The notes under the pieces are model-generated. The model did no database searches and was not told the origin of the DNA. It saw only the letters and a program-made list of their open reading frames with translations. Shown piece after piece: positions 47,623 to 59,541 of a stretch of DNA of 64,000 nucleotides. Within the stretch, counting starts at the first letter, position 1. Every line of letters begins with the position of its first letter. Location: NCBI GenBank assembly GCA_951799425.1, contig OX637398.1, forward strand, positions 62,001-126,000, read 5' to 3'. The DNA comes from Ilex aquifolium (taxonomy: Eukaryota; Streptophyta; Magnoliopsida; Aquifoliales; Aquifoliaceae). Both the position numbers and the translations under genes were made by a program.

Positions 47623-48444
47623 TGATGATGCACAAATCGGTCTCCGTGCAAGATCAACAGTCAAGAATATGAATGGAGGCAATCAATGAGCAATAAACAA
47701 ACAATTAATGGTAAAGCAGTAAATAATGAGTCAACACAGGGATTATAGTGGTTCGGTCTCGGATGACCTACGTCCACTCTCTGGAATGGCAGCGATGGCC
47801 GGTGTTCTTTATTGATGAATAAGGGTCACCGGACAGTGTATATCGGAGTTACAGTGCTTCTAGAAAGAGAGCAATGTGTAAGAGGGTAAGTGTATGGGTT
47901 TTGGAGGCGTGCAGAGGTTCTTAAGGTCTGTCCCCATGTATGGAGAGGACTTACATTTATATAGGTTGGGAGAGGCGGTGAGACGGTCACTATAATTTAG
48001 TAAGTACAGTTATGGTAGGACTCTACCATTTTGGAAGGTTCTATTTAGGTAGGACTCGATCTTCTCAATCTTCATCCCGGTATTCTCTTCCTCATGCTCC
48101 TATTCAGTCGGAGGAGGTCCTAAGCTGGACTGGGCCCTTCCCTGATCTTGAGATTGGACCCGGAGTTCATTTGGGCTCGTACTGAAGTGAAAGTGGACGA
48201 AGCAGGAGGGCCCTGCACTGGGCGGCGCCCAACGGTGCTAGGTGGGCGGCGCCCATGAGGGGCATAGTGGGCGGCGCCCATGAGGGGCTAGGTGGGCGGC
48301 GCCCATTTGGGTCCTGGGTGTCCTGGAGCTCATCTTCTAGTGTTTTGGTGAATTGGGTTCAGTGTGGGTCGGCCCAACTTCAATTTGGGAGCTTCTTTGG
48401 TTCACTTGATTTGGGCTTCGGCCCAGTAGAATTCGAACTCGTCA
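47623..48444 (-). repeat. Gypsy 5' LTR (element orientation)
   Basis: 822 bp. It contains three to four GGCGGCGCCCA units at 25-bp spacing (about 48220-48305) and lacks 10 bp (around 48207) present in the other LTR. Confidence 0.95.
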
Positions 48445-50083
48445 AATGTTATTAGAATCTAATTTACGGACCTAATTCATTATAACTTTTAAATTGACTG
48501 TAAATTTCATTAAACATTAAAACTTGATATTAATCTAATAGTTTCAATAAATTATGTCAAATTTCTAGATTCAAATAACATTACTCATAAATCTATACAT
48601 ATGGTATGTATGCAACAGATGACAACGAAGTCCTCTGGTGACCTCTTGTTCCCGAGGAATCGATAAAATATCAAAGCCCATGGAGGAGTTCACCAGAAAG
48701 CTACCATTCCATGGTGTGAGAAAGATTGCTCAGTACTTTAAGACCGGCCTCATGTCCCAGAGATTCTATTGTTGATGCTCTCCAGAGGTCACCAAGATGT
48801 TCCAGAGACTTCTCTTACATCTATTGGGTGGAAATAGATCATTAGATGTCCTCCCATAACCTTGATTTCTTCACTTGGATTGGCTTGATATATAAGTGAT
48901 ATCGAGAGAGAGAGAGAGAGAGAAAAGAAGTAGAATATCTAGACTTGGACTTAATTAGATGCTTGAAAAAAGTAGGATAATGTCGTGCTCATCAAATTTT
49001 TTTATTAAATCTTTATCTCAAATGATGTAACACAGTTTTTCACCATCAGATAAGTGAATCTTATTAATATTCAATGACGGAGATTGTGTCACATTATTTA
49101 GTATGTAAGATTTAGTAAAAAAAATTTGGAAACATAGGATTTTCCAAAAAAAAATATCCATAGCTTTGAATTCTTGGTCAAAGTATCAGTAATGCAACTT
49201 GTCAAAGTATCAGTTAATTACAGTCATTTAGACTCTTTCGGTCCTCAAAAAAAAAGTCTTGAGATTTTTTTTATCCACCTTAAAATATAGGTGAGATTGA
49301 TTTCACATGAAATTGTGATATTATCTGGGTGAATTGGAATTTAGGGCAGATTGCAATGCAACGACAATAAACTAGTTTTTAATTTTTATGTTTTAATTTC
49401 TTGTCTTTCGACAAAAGAATATGGCATTGAGTTGACAAACATGAAGAACATAATTCATGTTAATCGGAATAAAGTTTTATTAAGTTAAATTTTTATAATT
49501 TATATTTTATTTATATTATTTGCTAAATTACATTAGATAATTAGTACTAAAGTTCATAAATAATGTAGATAAAGTTAAGGGCAGCATTATTAAATGGGTG
49601 TTATTTTATAATTTTGAAATGTTGCCATCAAACATAATCCATGTGAATAAATGGACTTCTTGATTTAAAAGCATTTTCAAGTAGCATGTTCACCAAACAT
49701 CTAATACGACTTGGAAGTCTATTTTGAAAGTCCAATTTCGAAAGTCATGTAAAAAAATAAAATTAGGGCAAACTTCATTTTACTCCCTTATGGTTTGACT
49801 CGCTTGTACAACACCTCCATGGAGTTTTAAAACAACACATAACCCCTTATGATTGTTGGACTAAAATACACTGCTTAACTCCGTTAACAGTAAGACTAAA
49901 ATGACTTTAATGCCCCTCCTCGCTCTTTTTCCCCATTCGTCTTCTCCGGTGACGATTGATCACTATTTCACCAAACTTTTTCACTTCTTCTCCGACATAC
50001 CCGTTTTTAACACAACACTTTCTTCTCTAGCAAACTCAAACCCAACATTTCAATTCCAAAATTGAGTTCAAATCACCAAATAC
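48445..50083. other. AT-rich intergenic DNA
   Basis: It contains a GA microsatellite at about 48903-48922. No gene, LTR or clear terminal repeat was recognised. Confidence 0.6.
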
Positions 50084-51387
50084 TATGCTTGTCAAAGTCC
50101 GACACGACACGAATCGACATGAATTAAGCAGGTTTGGGTGAGACCTTAACAGGTTTGGGTGGTAAACGGATTGACCTGTCAGACACGTTTAATAAACTAG
50201 TCGTGTTCGGATGAGACCTATCAACCCGTTTATCACCCATTTACCTGTTTAAATAAATTTAATAAATTAATAAATTAATAATTCAAAAGAAAAAGCTTTT
50301 GATAATTCGATTTTACGAAGAGAATAGGAAGAGGAAATGTGTTTAACATTAAATCTTCAATGAAGTTTGGTAAGAACTTCAACCTAGTGATATCACTAGA
50401 ACTTGCTAAAAAGACGACCATAAATCAATCAAATTCAGTCCGTTCAATTCGGTATTGGTCTCCAAATGGACTCAGATCACAAAACAACCGGAAACCAAAT
50501 TCAAATGACGTTTTATCTGAAAGGGTATTGAAATCTGCTTTCCCTTTATCAGATAATTCATCTTCAAGGTTGGTGAAGAACTCTGATAAGTAAATACGGA
50601 AAGAGGGTATGGATTTATTATGGAAAGAGGAGAGGAGACAGAGAAAGAAGTCTTTTAGGGCGGCATATGATGGTTTAGAGGGGTCGAGATAGGCACAAGG
50701 GTGGTAACCGCCGGTGAAGGAGGTGGAGGGAATGAAAGTTCCATCAAGAATGGTGTCAACTTTAGGGTCCGAAGCCATGAATGGACCTGGTGGCATGTTG
50801 GTTGATTTGAAGACTTCGAAGAACGGTAGTCCATAGCTGCCGGGGATTTCTCGGAAAGGAAGGTTTGGCAGTGGCTCATCGGCGGAAGAGTGTTGGTAGT
50901 TGGTGGAGGAGGAGGAAGAGGAAGACATTGTTTAGGGTTTGGTTTGCAGATATATATTGAATAAATCAATGGCTGAGCCTCAAAGTTTGAGGCATTGAAT
51001 TGGCTTTCTTTAGTCCCACATCGACAGATGAGTGGAGAGGGGAGATTTTAGTTGCCTATAAAAAAAGGTAGTGGGCCTTCTCATTTTAGCTAACCTCTGT
51101 GGTGTGGCTTTCATGTGGGCTGTTGATTGAAACTCTTTTAATGGAGGAAAGTACAGCTGGAAGCAAAGAAATGGAGTGTAAAAATTTGTTAAAATAATAT
51201 TTTTTTTGTTATTTTTTTTTTTGTTGTTTTTAAATGGGTTGTGTCGTATTACCCGTTTATTAAACGGTTCGTGTTAAACAATTTTACCCGTTTATTAAAC
51301 GTGTCGTGTATGAGTTTATATATTTTTCACCTGTCACCCATTTAACCCAACACGTAACCGTTTAACCCGACACGATTAACACCCCTA
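50084..51387. mobile_element. hAT-like non-autonomous element carrying a CYP74 fragment
   Basis: Flanking 8-mers CCAAATAC (50076-50083) and CCAAACAC (51388-51395) agree at 7 of 8. Imperfect ends are TATGCTTGTCAAA and, read inward, TAGGGGTGTTAAT. Both subterminal regions carry many CGTGTCG and ACCCGTTT motifs, inverted between left and right, as in plant hAT families. No transposase is present; the centre is a cytochrome P450 fragment on the minus strand. Confidence 0.65.
50485..50928 (-). pseudogene. CYP74 (allene oxide synthase/hydroperoxide lyase family) N-terminal fragment, internally deleted
   Basis: From the ATG at 50928 the frame encodes a Ser-rich start, then LPFREIPGSYGLPFF, NMPPGPFMASDPKV, FTGGYHPCAYLDPSKPSY, then LEDELSDKGKADF. 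These are N-terminal landmarks of CYP74 enzymes, which rearrange fatty-acid hydroperoxides in oxylipin synthesis. Compared with the family, segments are missing between SYGLPFF and NMPPGPF and between DPKV and LDGTF, yet the frame stays open. Similarity ends near 50485, and the heme-binding half is absent, so it cannot be an active enzyme. Upstream on the minus strand lies promoter-like sequence with TATA-type motifs near 51060. It is probably captured by the surrounding element. Confidence 0.75.
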
Positions 51388-51395
51388 CCAAACAC

Positions 51396-52100
51396 CCACT
51401 GCACCACAAACCATTGCACCTTCACCACTCACTACACTGGCACCCACTACAATGACACCAATCACGACGTAAAAAACTCAAAAGCTAAATCAGCCATCTC
51501 CATTGTATACAACCACCACAAAATAGTCCAAAAATGAAAAAAAAATTGAATCGATATGAAATCGGATCAAATCGCAAACAAAATCGAACAAAAAAAATTG
51601 AATGAAACAAAAATTAGACCAAATTAGATGGATTGAACCAAAATAAAAATTGAACTGATATTGAATCAAAATTGAAAATCGAATGAATCCAAAAAAAAAT
51701 TGAACCAAAGAGATTGGTGTTTGTTGTTGATGTCCACCATTGATGTATGTGCAACACTCCTAGCCAACTCAAATGTCGATGAGGGTTTATCTGAAGAAAT
51801 GGATATCGATGGTGATAATGTGAAGGAAAAAAAGGAGGTGGGTGTTGGTGGTTAATCAGTGAAAGATAAAATGGGTGATCTAGTCATGAAAAGGGGAGGT
51901 GCGTAGTGGTGGTTGGCATCTGTTGACTAGGAGGTGGGGGACCGTGGTCATCGTGGTTGGTAGTGGTGACTGTCGTGGATCGTCGAGTCTATTGAGAGAG
52001 ATATGGAAGTTTGGGTACAGAGAGAGAAAGAGCGTTGAGCGGTTTTTTTAGTCTTTTTAACATGTGTTTTTTTAGCCCAAACGGTAGAGCATGCACGTTA
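51396..52100. other. Intergenic, no gene recognised
   Basis: It contains an A-rich region with short AAAATTGAA / AACCAAA repeats (51530-51710) and GGTGGT-type sequence (51830-51970). The short minus-strand frames here are compositionally biased. Confidence 0.5.
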
Positions 52101-52467
52101 GAGCATCTACAACCCTTACCCCCTTTTTTGTATCTTTTTTTTAAAAAGGGTAAAAAAACTCTTAAAATATTCTTTAATACTAGACTCATACTCATATCAA
52201 ATGAAAGGAAACCTTTTTTTAAATCCAAATTCAGGGAGACTCAAATCTTTATCATTTTTACCAATTGTGAGATTACACCCTTCTTTAAAGATCCAATTGT
52301 CATATTTACCCTCTTTTAAATTTGGATTTGTCCTTATTTAAAAAAAAGTTTTCCTTCTTTTAAATTTTAGTTTCTCCATTGGAGATGTCTATACAAAATC
52401 AAGATTTTTACCCCTTTTTTTTTTACTCAAATTTGGGTAAGAGTTTGGATCTCCATTGCAGATGGTC
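52101..52467. mobile_element. Tourist-like (PIF/Harbinger) MITE, 367 bp
   Basis: The left end GAGCATCTACAAC and right end, read inward, GACCATCTGCAAT match at 11 of 13. Both flanks are TTA (52098-52100 and 52468-52470), the 3-bp target of PIF/Harbinger transposases. The interior is T/A-rich with no coding content. Confidence 0.8.
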
Positions 52468-52689
52468 TTAGTTGTATGCGCTGCTAAATTGGATGAAAAA
52501 TGTCACAATACATTTTAGTTTATTAACCACATGGGAGTTATGTGCTATTTTAAAAAGATTAATTATTTCTTGTGCCTGAAAGAATGAAGTAATAAAAAAA
52601 ATGATCAATAATAAAAATATTTGTATTCACACCCAAAATCAAATCACAAACATAGAGGAGAGAGAAAATAATTTAAATACTGATTGTAG

Positions 52690-53640
52690 TGAGGGTGAGC
52701 GGTGGTAGTGGTAGTGAGAAACGATGATGGTTGTGGTGGGTGACGACGATATTGGTGATGGTGGTTGGCAACAATGATGGTATTTTTTGGTGATGATGGT
52801 GGTAGTGGTAGTCGTGGGTGACAAGGGTGGTGGTGGTGGTAGGCGACGATGATGGTGGTTGGCAATGGTGGGTAGTGGTGGTGGGCGGGGACGATGATGG
52901 TAGTGGGCGACGACGAATGCTTCTAGGCGATAGTGTGATGGGTAGTGACGAAAGACGGAGGTAATAGTGGTGATGGTAGGGAGTGGGTGACAGTGGGTGG
53001 CGGCAATGGTGGACGATGACGGTTGGTGGTGGTAGGTGTGATTGGAGTAGGTGACAGTGGTTGTCGGCGATGGTGTACGACGACGGGTGGTGGTAGGTTG
53101 TGGTAGTGAGTGGTGGTGGGTTACGATGGTAGTGGAATGATGGTGATATTGATAATAAATATAAGAATAAAATGACGATGGTGGTGACAGTGGTGGGTGG
53201 CGATAGTGGTGGGGTTAGCGGTGGGGGTGGTGGGGATAACGACGTTGGTGGTGGGGTGACAGTGGTGGTGGTCGTTGGGGTGGTGGTGGGGAAGTAGGGG
53301 AGATGGTTGTAAGGGTGATGGTGAAATAGTGGCGGTGGTAGTAGGGTGCAACAGTGGTGGTGGTGGTGGGGCGTGGTGGTAGTGGGGCGGTAGAGGTGGT
53401 GATGGTGGGGCAGTTGGGGTGGTGGCGGTGACGGTGGTTGTAAGGTGGCATCAGCGATGGTGGAGGTGGTGGTAGTGGTGATGGTAGCGCTGGGTATGGT
53501 AGGGTGGCGACAATTATGATAGCGGCGACGTTGGTGGTGGTGTTGGTAATGGGGCGGTGGTGGAGGGGGTAGTTGTGGTGATGGAATGAAAATAGTGGTG
53601 ATGGTGGTAGAGGTGGTGGTGGTGGTATAGGGAATGGTGG
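52690..53640. repeat. About 950-bp degenerate GGTGGT/GATGGTGG repeat
   Basis: A long run of trinucleotide-based repeats (GGT, GAT, GTG, GGC) with almost all G on the + strand. Frames read through it give poly-His, Pro and Thr (minus) or poly-Val and Gly (plus) and are not genes. Confidence 0.9.
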
Positions 53641-54215
53641 GACAGTTTCAAATATTACTTTTTAAAAAAAAAAATTATTGAGAAGTTATAAATTATGTAA
53701 TCACTTTTAAAAAGTCACACCAAATACACTCTTATGAGCCTATTTTGTCTATTAAAATTGAGATATTAATATTAACTCTCGGATTAATTTTAAAGTAAAA
53801 TTAAAAAAAATCTCAACTGCAAATAACAAAAATTATTATATTATTTAAATTTAAATTATATTATATTTTATTATATAGATAAGACGGTGATTTGCAAAAA
53901 CATCAAATTTAAGTTTGGCCAAAAATTTATTTTGAGATGTCGCGTAACCTCAACTCCAACAGTACATTTGGGTCCCTTAACTTTCCTTCGGACCTTATTG
54001 AGGGAAAAAAAAACCCTCGTTCCACCTGCACGAGAAAGAATTCGTTTCTCTCTCTCCCTCACTCTTTGTCTCTCTGTATACATTCGGTCGTGTGGTTCAG
54101 GCCTCACAATCGGAGACGGAGGCAGTGCTATTCTTCTTGACTTCGCTGTGAGAGCTACTCATCCATCAATTAAGGTCGTCAGAGGAAATTTCTGAGTTTC
54201 TGTTGGTGGTGAGTG
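53641..54215 (+). promoter_or_regulatory. 5' flank and UTR of LWD1-type gene
   Basis: AT-rich DNA (53641-53880) gives way to a pyrimidine-rich segment with CTCTCTCTCCCTCACTC (about 54048-54065), usual for plant leader regions. Transcription probably starts near 54000-54060, with the leader running to the ATG at 54216. No strong TATA box can be fixed. Confidence 0.45.
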
Positions 54216-55256
54216 ATGGGGGCTAGTAGTGATCCGAACCAGGACGGGTCCGACGAGCAGCAGAGACGATCGGAGATCTACACGTACGAGGCGCCTTGGC
54301 ACATATACGCCATGAACTGGAGCGTCCGCAAGGACAAGAAGTACCGTCTAGCCATAGCCAGCCTTTTGGAGCAGTTCCCCAACCGCCTGGAGATCGTCCA
54401 GCTTGACGACTCCAACGGTGAGATCCGCTCCGACCCGAACCTCTCCTTCGAGCACCCATACCCACCCACCAAAGCCATCTTCATCCCCGACAAGGAGTGC
54501 CAGAAACCGGACCTTCTGGCCACCTCCAGCGACTTCCTCCGGGTCTGGCGAATCGCCGACGACAACAGCCGCGTGGAAATGAAGAGCCTCCTCAACAACA
54601 ACCGTAACAATGAGTACTGCGGTCCCCTCACCTCCTTTGACTGGAACGAGGCGGAGCCCAGGCGCATCGGCACATCCAGCATCGACACCACCTGCACCAT
54701 TTGGGACATCGAGAGGGAGACCGTCGACACGCAGCTGATCGCCCACGACAAGGAAGTCTACGACATCGCTTGGGGTGGTGTGGGGGTCTTCGCCTCTGTC
54801 TCGGCCGACGGATCTGTCAGGGTCTTCGATCTCCGCGACAAGGAGCACTCCACCATCATCTACGAGAGCTCCGAGCCAGATACCCCTCTTGTCCGCCTGG
54901 GTTGGAACAAGCAGGACCCCAGGTACATGGCCACCATCATCATGGACAGCGCCAAGGTGGTGGTCCTCGATATCCGCTTCCCCACTTTACCAGTCGTGGA
55001 ACTGCAGAGGCACCAGGCCAGTGTGAATGCCATCGCCTGGGCTCCACATAGCTCTTGCCACATTTGCACCGCCGGTGATGATTCCCAGGCGCTCATCTGG
55101 GACCTGTCCTCTATGGGTCAACCAGTCGAGGGTGGATTGGATCCCATTCTGGCATACACTGCCGGTGCTGAAATTGAGCAGCTGCAGTGGTCCTCATCCC
55201 AACCTGATTGGGTTGCCATTGCCTTCTCAACGAAGCTTCAGATTCTGAGGGTATGA
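54216..55256 (+). CDS. LWD1: WD40-repeat protein, LWD1/AN11 type
   Basis: 346 aa, intronless, close to the usual length. In Arabidopsis the LWD1/LWD2 pair are circadian-clock coactivators, and the related AN11/TTG1 proteins scaffold MYB-bHLH complexes. The N-terminal segments [33 protein letters not shown] and [14 protein letters not shown] are characteristic of the LWD1 branch rather than TTG1. WD-type repeats are visible at [46 protein letters not shown] and [16 protein letters not shown], ending [11 protein letters not shown] chose the ATG at 54216 because the GTG three bases upstream is not a normal plant start. The ORF is far richer in G+C than its surroundings. I am confident of the family; LWD1 against LWD2 cannot be separated. 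Confidence 0.95.
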   Translation: MGASSDPNQDGSDEQQRRSEIYTYEAPWHIYAMNWSVRKDKKYRLAIASLLEQFPNRLEIVQLDDSNGEIRSDPNLSFEHPYPPTKAIFIPDKECQKPDLLATSSDFLRVWRIADDNSRVEMKSLLNNNRNNEYCGPLTSFDWNEAEPRRIGTSSIDTTCTIWDIERETVDTQLIAHDKEVYDIAWGGVGVFASVSADGSVRVFDLRDKEHSTIIYESSEPDTPLVRLGWNKQDPRYMATIIMDSAKVVVLDIRFPTLPVVELQRHQASVNAIAWAPHSSCHICTAGDDSQALIWDLSSMGQPVEGGLDPILAYTAGAEIEQLQWSSSQPDWVAIAFSTKLQILRV

Positions 55257-57800
55257 TTTGTGTGTACATTTTTATTTCTTCATTTGCTACCGGGGGTTTA
55301 GGATTTTTTGATAAATGGCCTTGCAAGTTTTTGCCCCTTTATCTCTCTAGATGTCGTTCTGTGATGGTACTATTACTCCATTTTGCTTTGTTTAGTTGTT
55401 TTCTTTTGCTTATTATGGGAGTCAAGTTGTTTTATACTGGGGCTTAGCAATGTGTTAGAGAGATTTAACAGTAGAAGAAGTCAGGAGAGCTTATGATTAT
55501 ATAACGTGGCATCAGTTATGCTGTGGTTGCTTAGCAAGTCAGTAGTAAACACTTGATTGCGAGAGTTATCCATCTAGACTTTAGAGTGATTGTTCTCCTT
55601 CTCATGGCCAGTTCCATCATGGTGCTTTCGGACTTACAAATTGAATTTAGCAAATAGGAAATTGGTTGGAAAATGTAATTTTTGTGTTGGTCGGGCTTTC
55701 TTATTTTCCTTCCTTTTCTTTTGTGAATTTATTTTCTTTGGTTTTGACCTTTTTCATTCTGTTTTTGTGTCCGTTTGTGTGCATGTTTTCTTTTTCATTT
55801 TTCTTTGTTTGTGAAAAAGAAGGGAAAGAAGGGGAAGAAGGCTAAGAGTTGTCTACAACCTAATGATCCAAAGCAAAATCTTACTGAAATTTCATAAAGA
55901 TCAAATATTATATTTTTGGGCTGGGTGCCCTATGTCCGTAAAGACTAAAGACTAGAAATGCCATTTGTGTTGCTAAGAAAAAAAAAGAGTGGATGCTATA
56001 TACATTTTTGTGTTTTGGTTAATCATCGTGTACACTTGAATTGAATCCAAAATTAAGGATTTATGTTTTAAGGACACAACTCTCTGCAACTGACTCTTGT
56101 AGGCTTCTTCTTTCACCATAGTTGAAAGATCATTTTCCAGGAACTGTTCTGTGTTTTCCCCAAAAAAGATTTCTAATTATATAGGCATATATGTGTGCGC
56201 GCGCGCGTGTGTGTGTATATTCCTTATCTCCATCAGTTGTTAACCATCCCCATGTTTATCCCAAAAATTTCATTGTTGAATGCTCTAGCTGGCCAGCCTC
56301 TCAAGTTGGCAGGGACCAATATTACTGGTTCAGTGACTAGTGTACCTTTCTGTTACATAACGAAGCATGGTCAGTGCTATGACAGTTGAGTCTTTTCATG
56401 CCTGCATCGAACACTACTCATCAGATCGATGTTGGCCTCTTGTGACATATGCATGTGTATATTGGAAGTCTTCTTTGTTGTCACTTAGTGCTACAGATTT
56501 TTGCTAATGTTGATCGGAACAGTGGAAGGTCTATCTTTGCATAATGCACAATGCTTGATGCATAGGAGATACTTAGGGTCTTGGTCTATGCTTCTTGGCT
56601 GTGTGAACAATTGTGATTGGCCTCTAGAGTGAGGAAAATGCAGCTATGGTATAGCTCATTATCTTTTAAGAACACAACTTTCTGCAACTGGCCCTTTGTA
56701 GGCTTCTCCTTTCACCATAGTCAAAAGATCATTTTTGACGGAATTGTTCAGTGATTTCCCAAAAACAGTGGTATACTTACAGATAGCTTTATATTTTGCT
56801 TCAAACTCTTGTTTAGTAAAAGAATTAGCTTTTCTGTCAAGGTGATCGGATTTAGAGGTCATTTCTTCCGGAAGGGTCTACATCATTACCAAAAGTTTTT
56901 GAGTAGATGAATAGCATAATTTGGTTGGAAACTTTGAAAGTAAACTTGATATAACAGAGTATGGTGCCGAAGGTAATGTCAGGTGGAAATTTGGTATTGT
57001 AAGAAAGCTGAAACTTCATCTGTCATTTCGCATGGCATCATGCTGTGTTCATGTCATGGTAAGTCATCAAGCTCTCTAATGAAATTTGTCGGTCTCCTGT
57101 CTGGGATGTCCTCAAGTTAGCCACAACACTAGTATTTTTTTCCCCCACCACCTCACGATTAGAATGATTAGTCTTTTTGTATGATATTTACCTCTCTTAT
57201 TTGATATAGTAGTTGTATTTTAGTCCCTTGTATTATAATGGAATTAACTAGCGTGGTAAGGGTATTTGAGAATATTAAGAGGGAATGAAAAAGGTTCAGA
57301 AGAAAAATGGTAGCGACAAGCCATTTTTTGTTTTCTGTATAATACCATGGTATACATAGGTTAGCATTAGAATAAAGTATGTATGTCGTTGAGGATTTTC
57401 GTTGACAATTTTGGATGGAGGGGAAAATGAAAATGTTAGCAAGGGACTTTTGTTCCAGTGTATGGATGGATGAAAATAAAGATGCAGCTCAATGCTCTCT
57501 CAAATCTAGTGAGACCAAAAAGAAGTATTATGTTTGCTCAAAAAAGAATAGTATTATGACATGAGGCGTTCATCCCATATAAAGTTAGAGCTATTGAACA
57601 TCAAAAGCAAGAGCTTGATTGGCAGCTTTGAACAAGGACTATATAGCCACGTGTTTATATTGTGTAGTCAATCGGAGCAAAATGTCTGAAAGTATAATAT
57701 AAACATACTGTTAAATTTGTAATTCAGGGCAGCATTGTACAGACATACCTCTTTCCGATGATACTGTTTTGAATGAATTTGTTTTTGGGTACTTGTAAGT
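55257..57800. other. Downstream of LWD1: 3' UTR and intergenic DNA
   Basis: T-rich sequence immediately after the stop is probably 3' UTR. A GT/GC microsatellite lies at about 56190-56217. A minus-strand frame at 56862-56659 has no family I recognise. Otherwise no gene is seen. Confidence 0.6.
56069..56166. repeat. Dispersed direct repeat, copy 1
   Basis: It begins AAGGACACAACTCTCTGCAA and contains TGTAGGCTTCTTCTTTCACC and AAAGATCATTTT. A second copy with about 85 percent identity by eye starts at 56668 (AAGAACACAACTTTCTGCAA) and ends near 56768. About 600 bp separates their starts. Confidence 0.8.
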
Positions 57801-57956
57801 CTAAGAGTAGCTCAAGTGGTAATAGAGATGAGTTATAAATTCAAACATCCTGAGTTCGAATCTTAGCAATCTCTTGGGGTCAGGTCATGAAGGATTATCC
57901 CTCATAAATACTCTAATTCTGGCATGGATGGTCTATCTTTAATTGGACCGAAAAAA
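57801..57956 (+). mobile_element. tRNA-derived SINE
   Basis: It carries an RNA polymerase III A box (TAGCTCAAGTGG, 57808-57819) and B box (GAGTTCGAATC, 57852-57862) at the spacing seen in plant SINEs. A tRNA-unrelated body and an A-rich end (GAAAAAAAG) follow. It lies on the same strand as LWD1, in the spacer to the convergent OTU gene. The target duplication is not clear. Confidence 0.75.
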
Positions 57957-59541
57957 AGATTAATTGATGTGCATATAAATTAGTCTAAACACTCCTGACT
58001 GTTAAACTAAGCTGGCCAGCCTGGCCTATACGACACCAGTTACCACCATTACAGTTTGTGGGTTTGGATTTCTAAGACCCACCCGGCATACCATATTTAT
58101 AGCCTCTCAAAAGTTTTAAAGAAGAGAAATCCCTAATTGTCCCTTCTGTTGTATTTAGAATCTTAGATGTGTGGTTGATTTGCTCGTTTCCATTTCCACT
58201 ACTCCAACCGTTCGAGATATATATATATATATATATATATGGGTTTGGATTCTATGTCATCCAGTTTTCAATGGTTCGTTCTTCCTCTCTCTTTTCATAA
58301 ATTTGGGAGGAAGACAAACTGGAAAACTCAAAACTGGAGGGTAACTTGGTGCGCGTCCAAAGGCCTGATAAGAAGATATCCATCCCATTTGGACACTACC
58401 TTTCAAGCAGAGATAATGGTATTAAAAACCTAACCTGCCAATGCCAACTCAAGCCGAACCAAATCGAACCTGCTGCGGTAAAACCATGGCATCTTGCGGA
58501 ACTAATTTCATCATCTTCAAGTATACGAAGAATCAGCGGCAAGAAATTTCTCAGACAGACGTTCTGTAACTATAACTGTAAAGATACAACTTCTTCACAA
58601 TAAAATATCCCGTCACGCCAATATCCCTTTCTTTCCTTTCCCTTCCCTTCCCCGTTCTTGGAGTTATTTTTGTGGTTAAAAATTTGAACACTTCCCCATA
58701 TTTGGTGGCCATTCAGGTATTTCATTGGACACCTTTACTTTTGTTTTTTTAACCCCTGATATGAAAAATATAAGTCACTTTTTTCTTTCAGTTTGTTTCT
58801 GTTTCTTTCAAATTATAGTGCTAAACGTAATCCCGATGAATCAGGTTCGTGTCAAGTCTTAAAAAGTTCATGTTAAGAAAATAATTCACTCCTACACAAT
58901 TCATTTATATAAATAGATCCAAATGTCAAACCAAAATACGACTCGTTTATTATACGAATTACACAACACAACTAATATAACCCATTAAATAAACAAATCA
59001 TTAGCCAGACTGAATAGTAAACATAATTTGGGATAAAAAAAATAACAATGCATACAAGTCCAATTCTAATGCAGAATTTTTTTTTTGGGATACGTTATTC
59101 CAACGCAGATTCACAAACCAAAGCATGAATCAAATCATCCAACGTTTTAAAAAATAATAATTTCGGGCTTGATTTTCTTTTTGGGGATTTTATATACCAA
59201 TTATTACACAAGTTGACGAATGATAAATGGATTAAGATACTTCACCAAACACAACTAATATATTATGCAGGGTCTGTTTATCACTCAAACCCATTAATTT
59301 CGTGTTGAATATTTGGGTCATGTCATGCCCAGCTAATCTGTTAATTAACAAACGTCAAAAGAGACAATTTATTAAAAGAAAAAATTTGGAATGAACATTA
59401 TGTAAAGAAAAGAAAGGACAAAACATCACTCACACGTATGAAAATATGCACCTAAAATAATTTGTTGACATATTCCTGTATAATATATAATATGAATACT
59501 GAATAGCAAGCGAGCGCCAAGCAGTCTCTTTCCCTTGGAAG
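57957..59541. other. Intergenic DNA between LWD1 and OTU genes
   Basis: AT-rich, with a (TA)n tract at about 58218-58240. The + strand frame 58239-58433 has no recognisable similarity. No element ends were seen. Confidence 0.55.

Larger units (their letters stand above)
37661..48444 (-). mobile_element. Ty3/gypsy LTR retrotransposon, Tat lineage, 10.8 kb, complete ends
   Basis: The element reads on the minus strand. 5-bp target duplications AATGT flank it at 37656-37660 and 48445-48449. In element orientation the LTR starts TGACGAGTTCG and ends GTGCATCATCA. Primer site TGGCGCCGTCTG lies 3 bp after the 5' LTR, and a purine tract GGGGGGCAAA precedes the 3' LTR. The order is gag, protease, RT, RNase H, a second (archaeal-type) RNase H, integrase, then an antisense extra gene; this combination marks the Tat/Ogre/Retand group. 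The LTRs differ at about 9 bases plus a 10-bp indel by eye. Stops and frameshifts interrupt gag-pol, so the copy is not autonomous. Confidence 0.95.

Noticed and set aside
52639..53451. Several minus-strand frames rich in His, Pro and Thr
   Set aside because: They are translations of the GGTGGT/GATGGT repeat and have no non-repeat sequence.
54223..54848. Antisense frames of 80-166 aa within the LWD1-type gene
   Set aside because: Shadows of a GC-rich coding sequence; the sense frame has clear WD40 motifs over its whole length.
56659..56862. 67-aa minus-strand frame downstream of LWD1
   Set aside because: No family recognised and partly overlaps a dispersed direct repeat.
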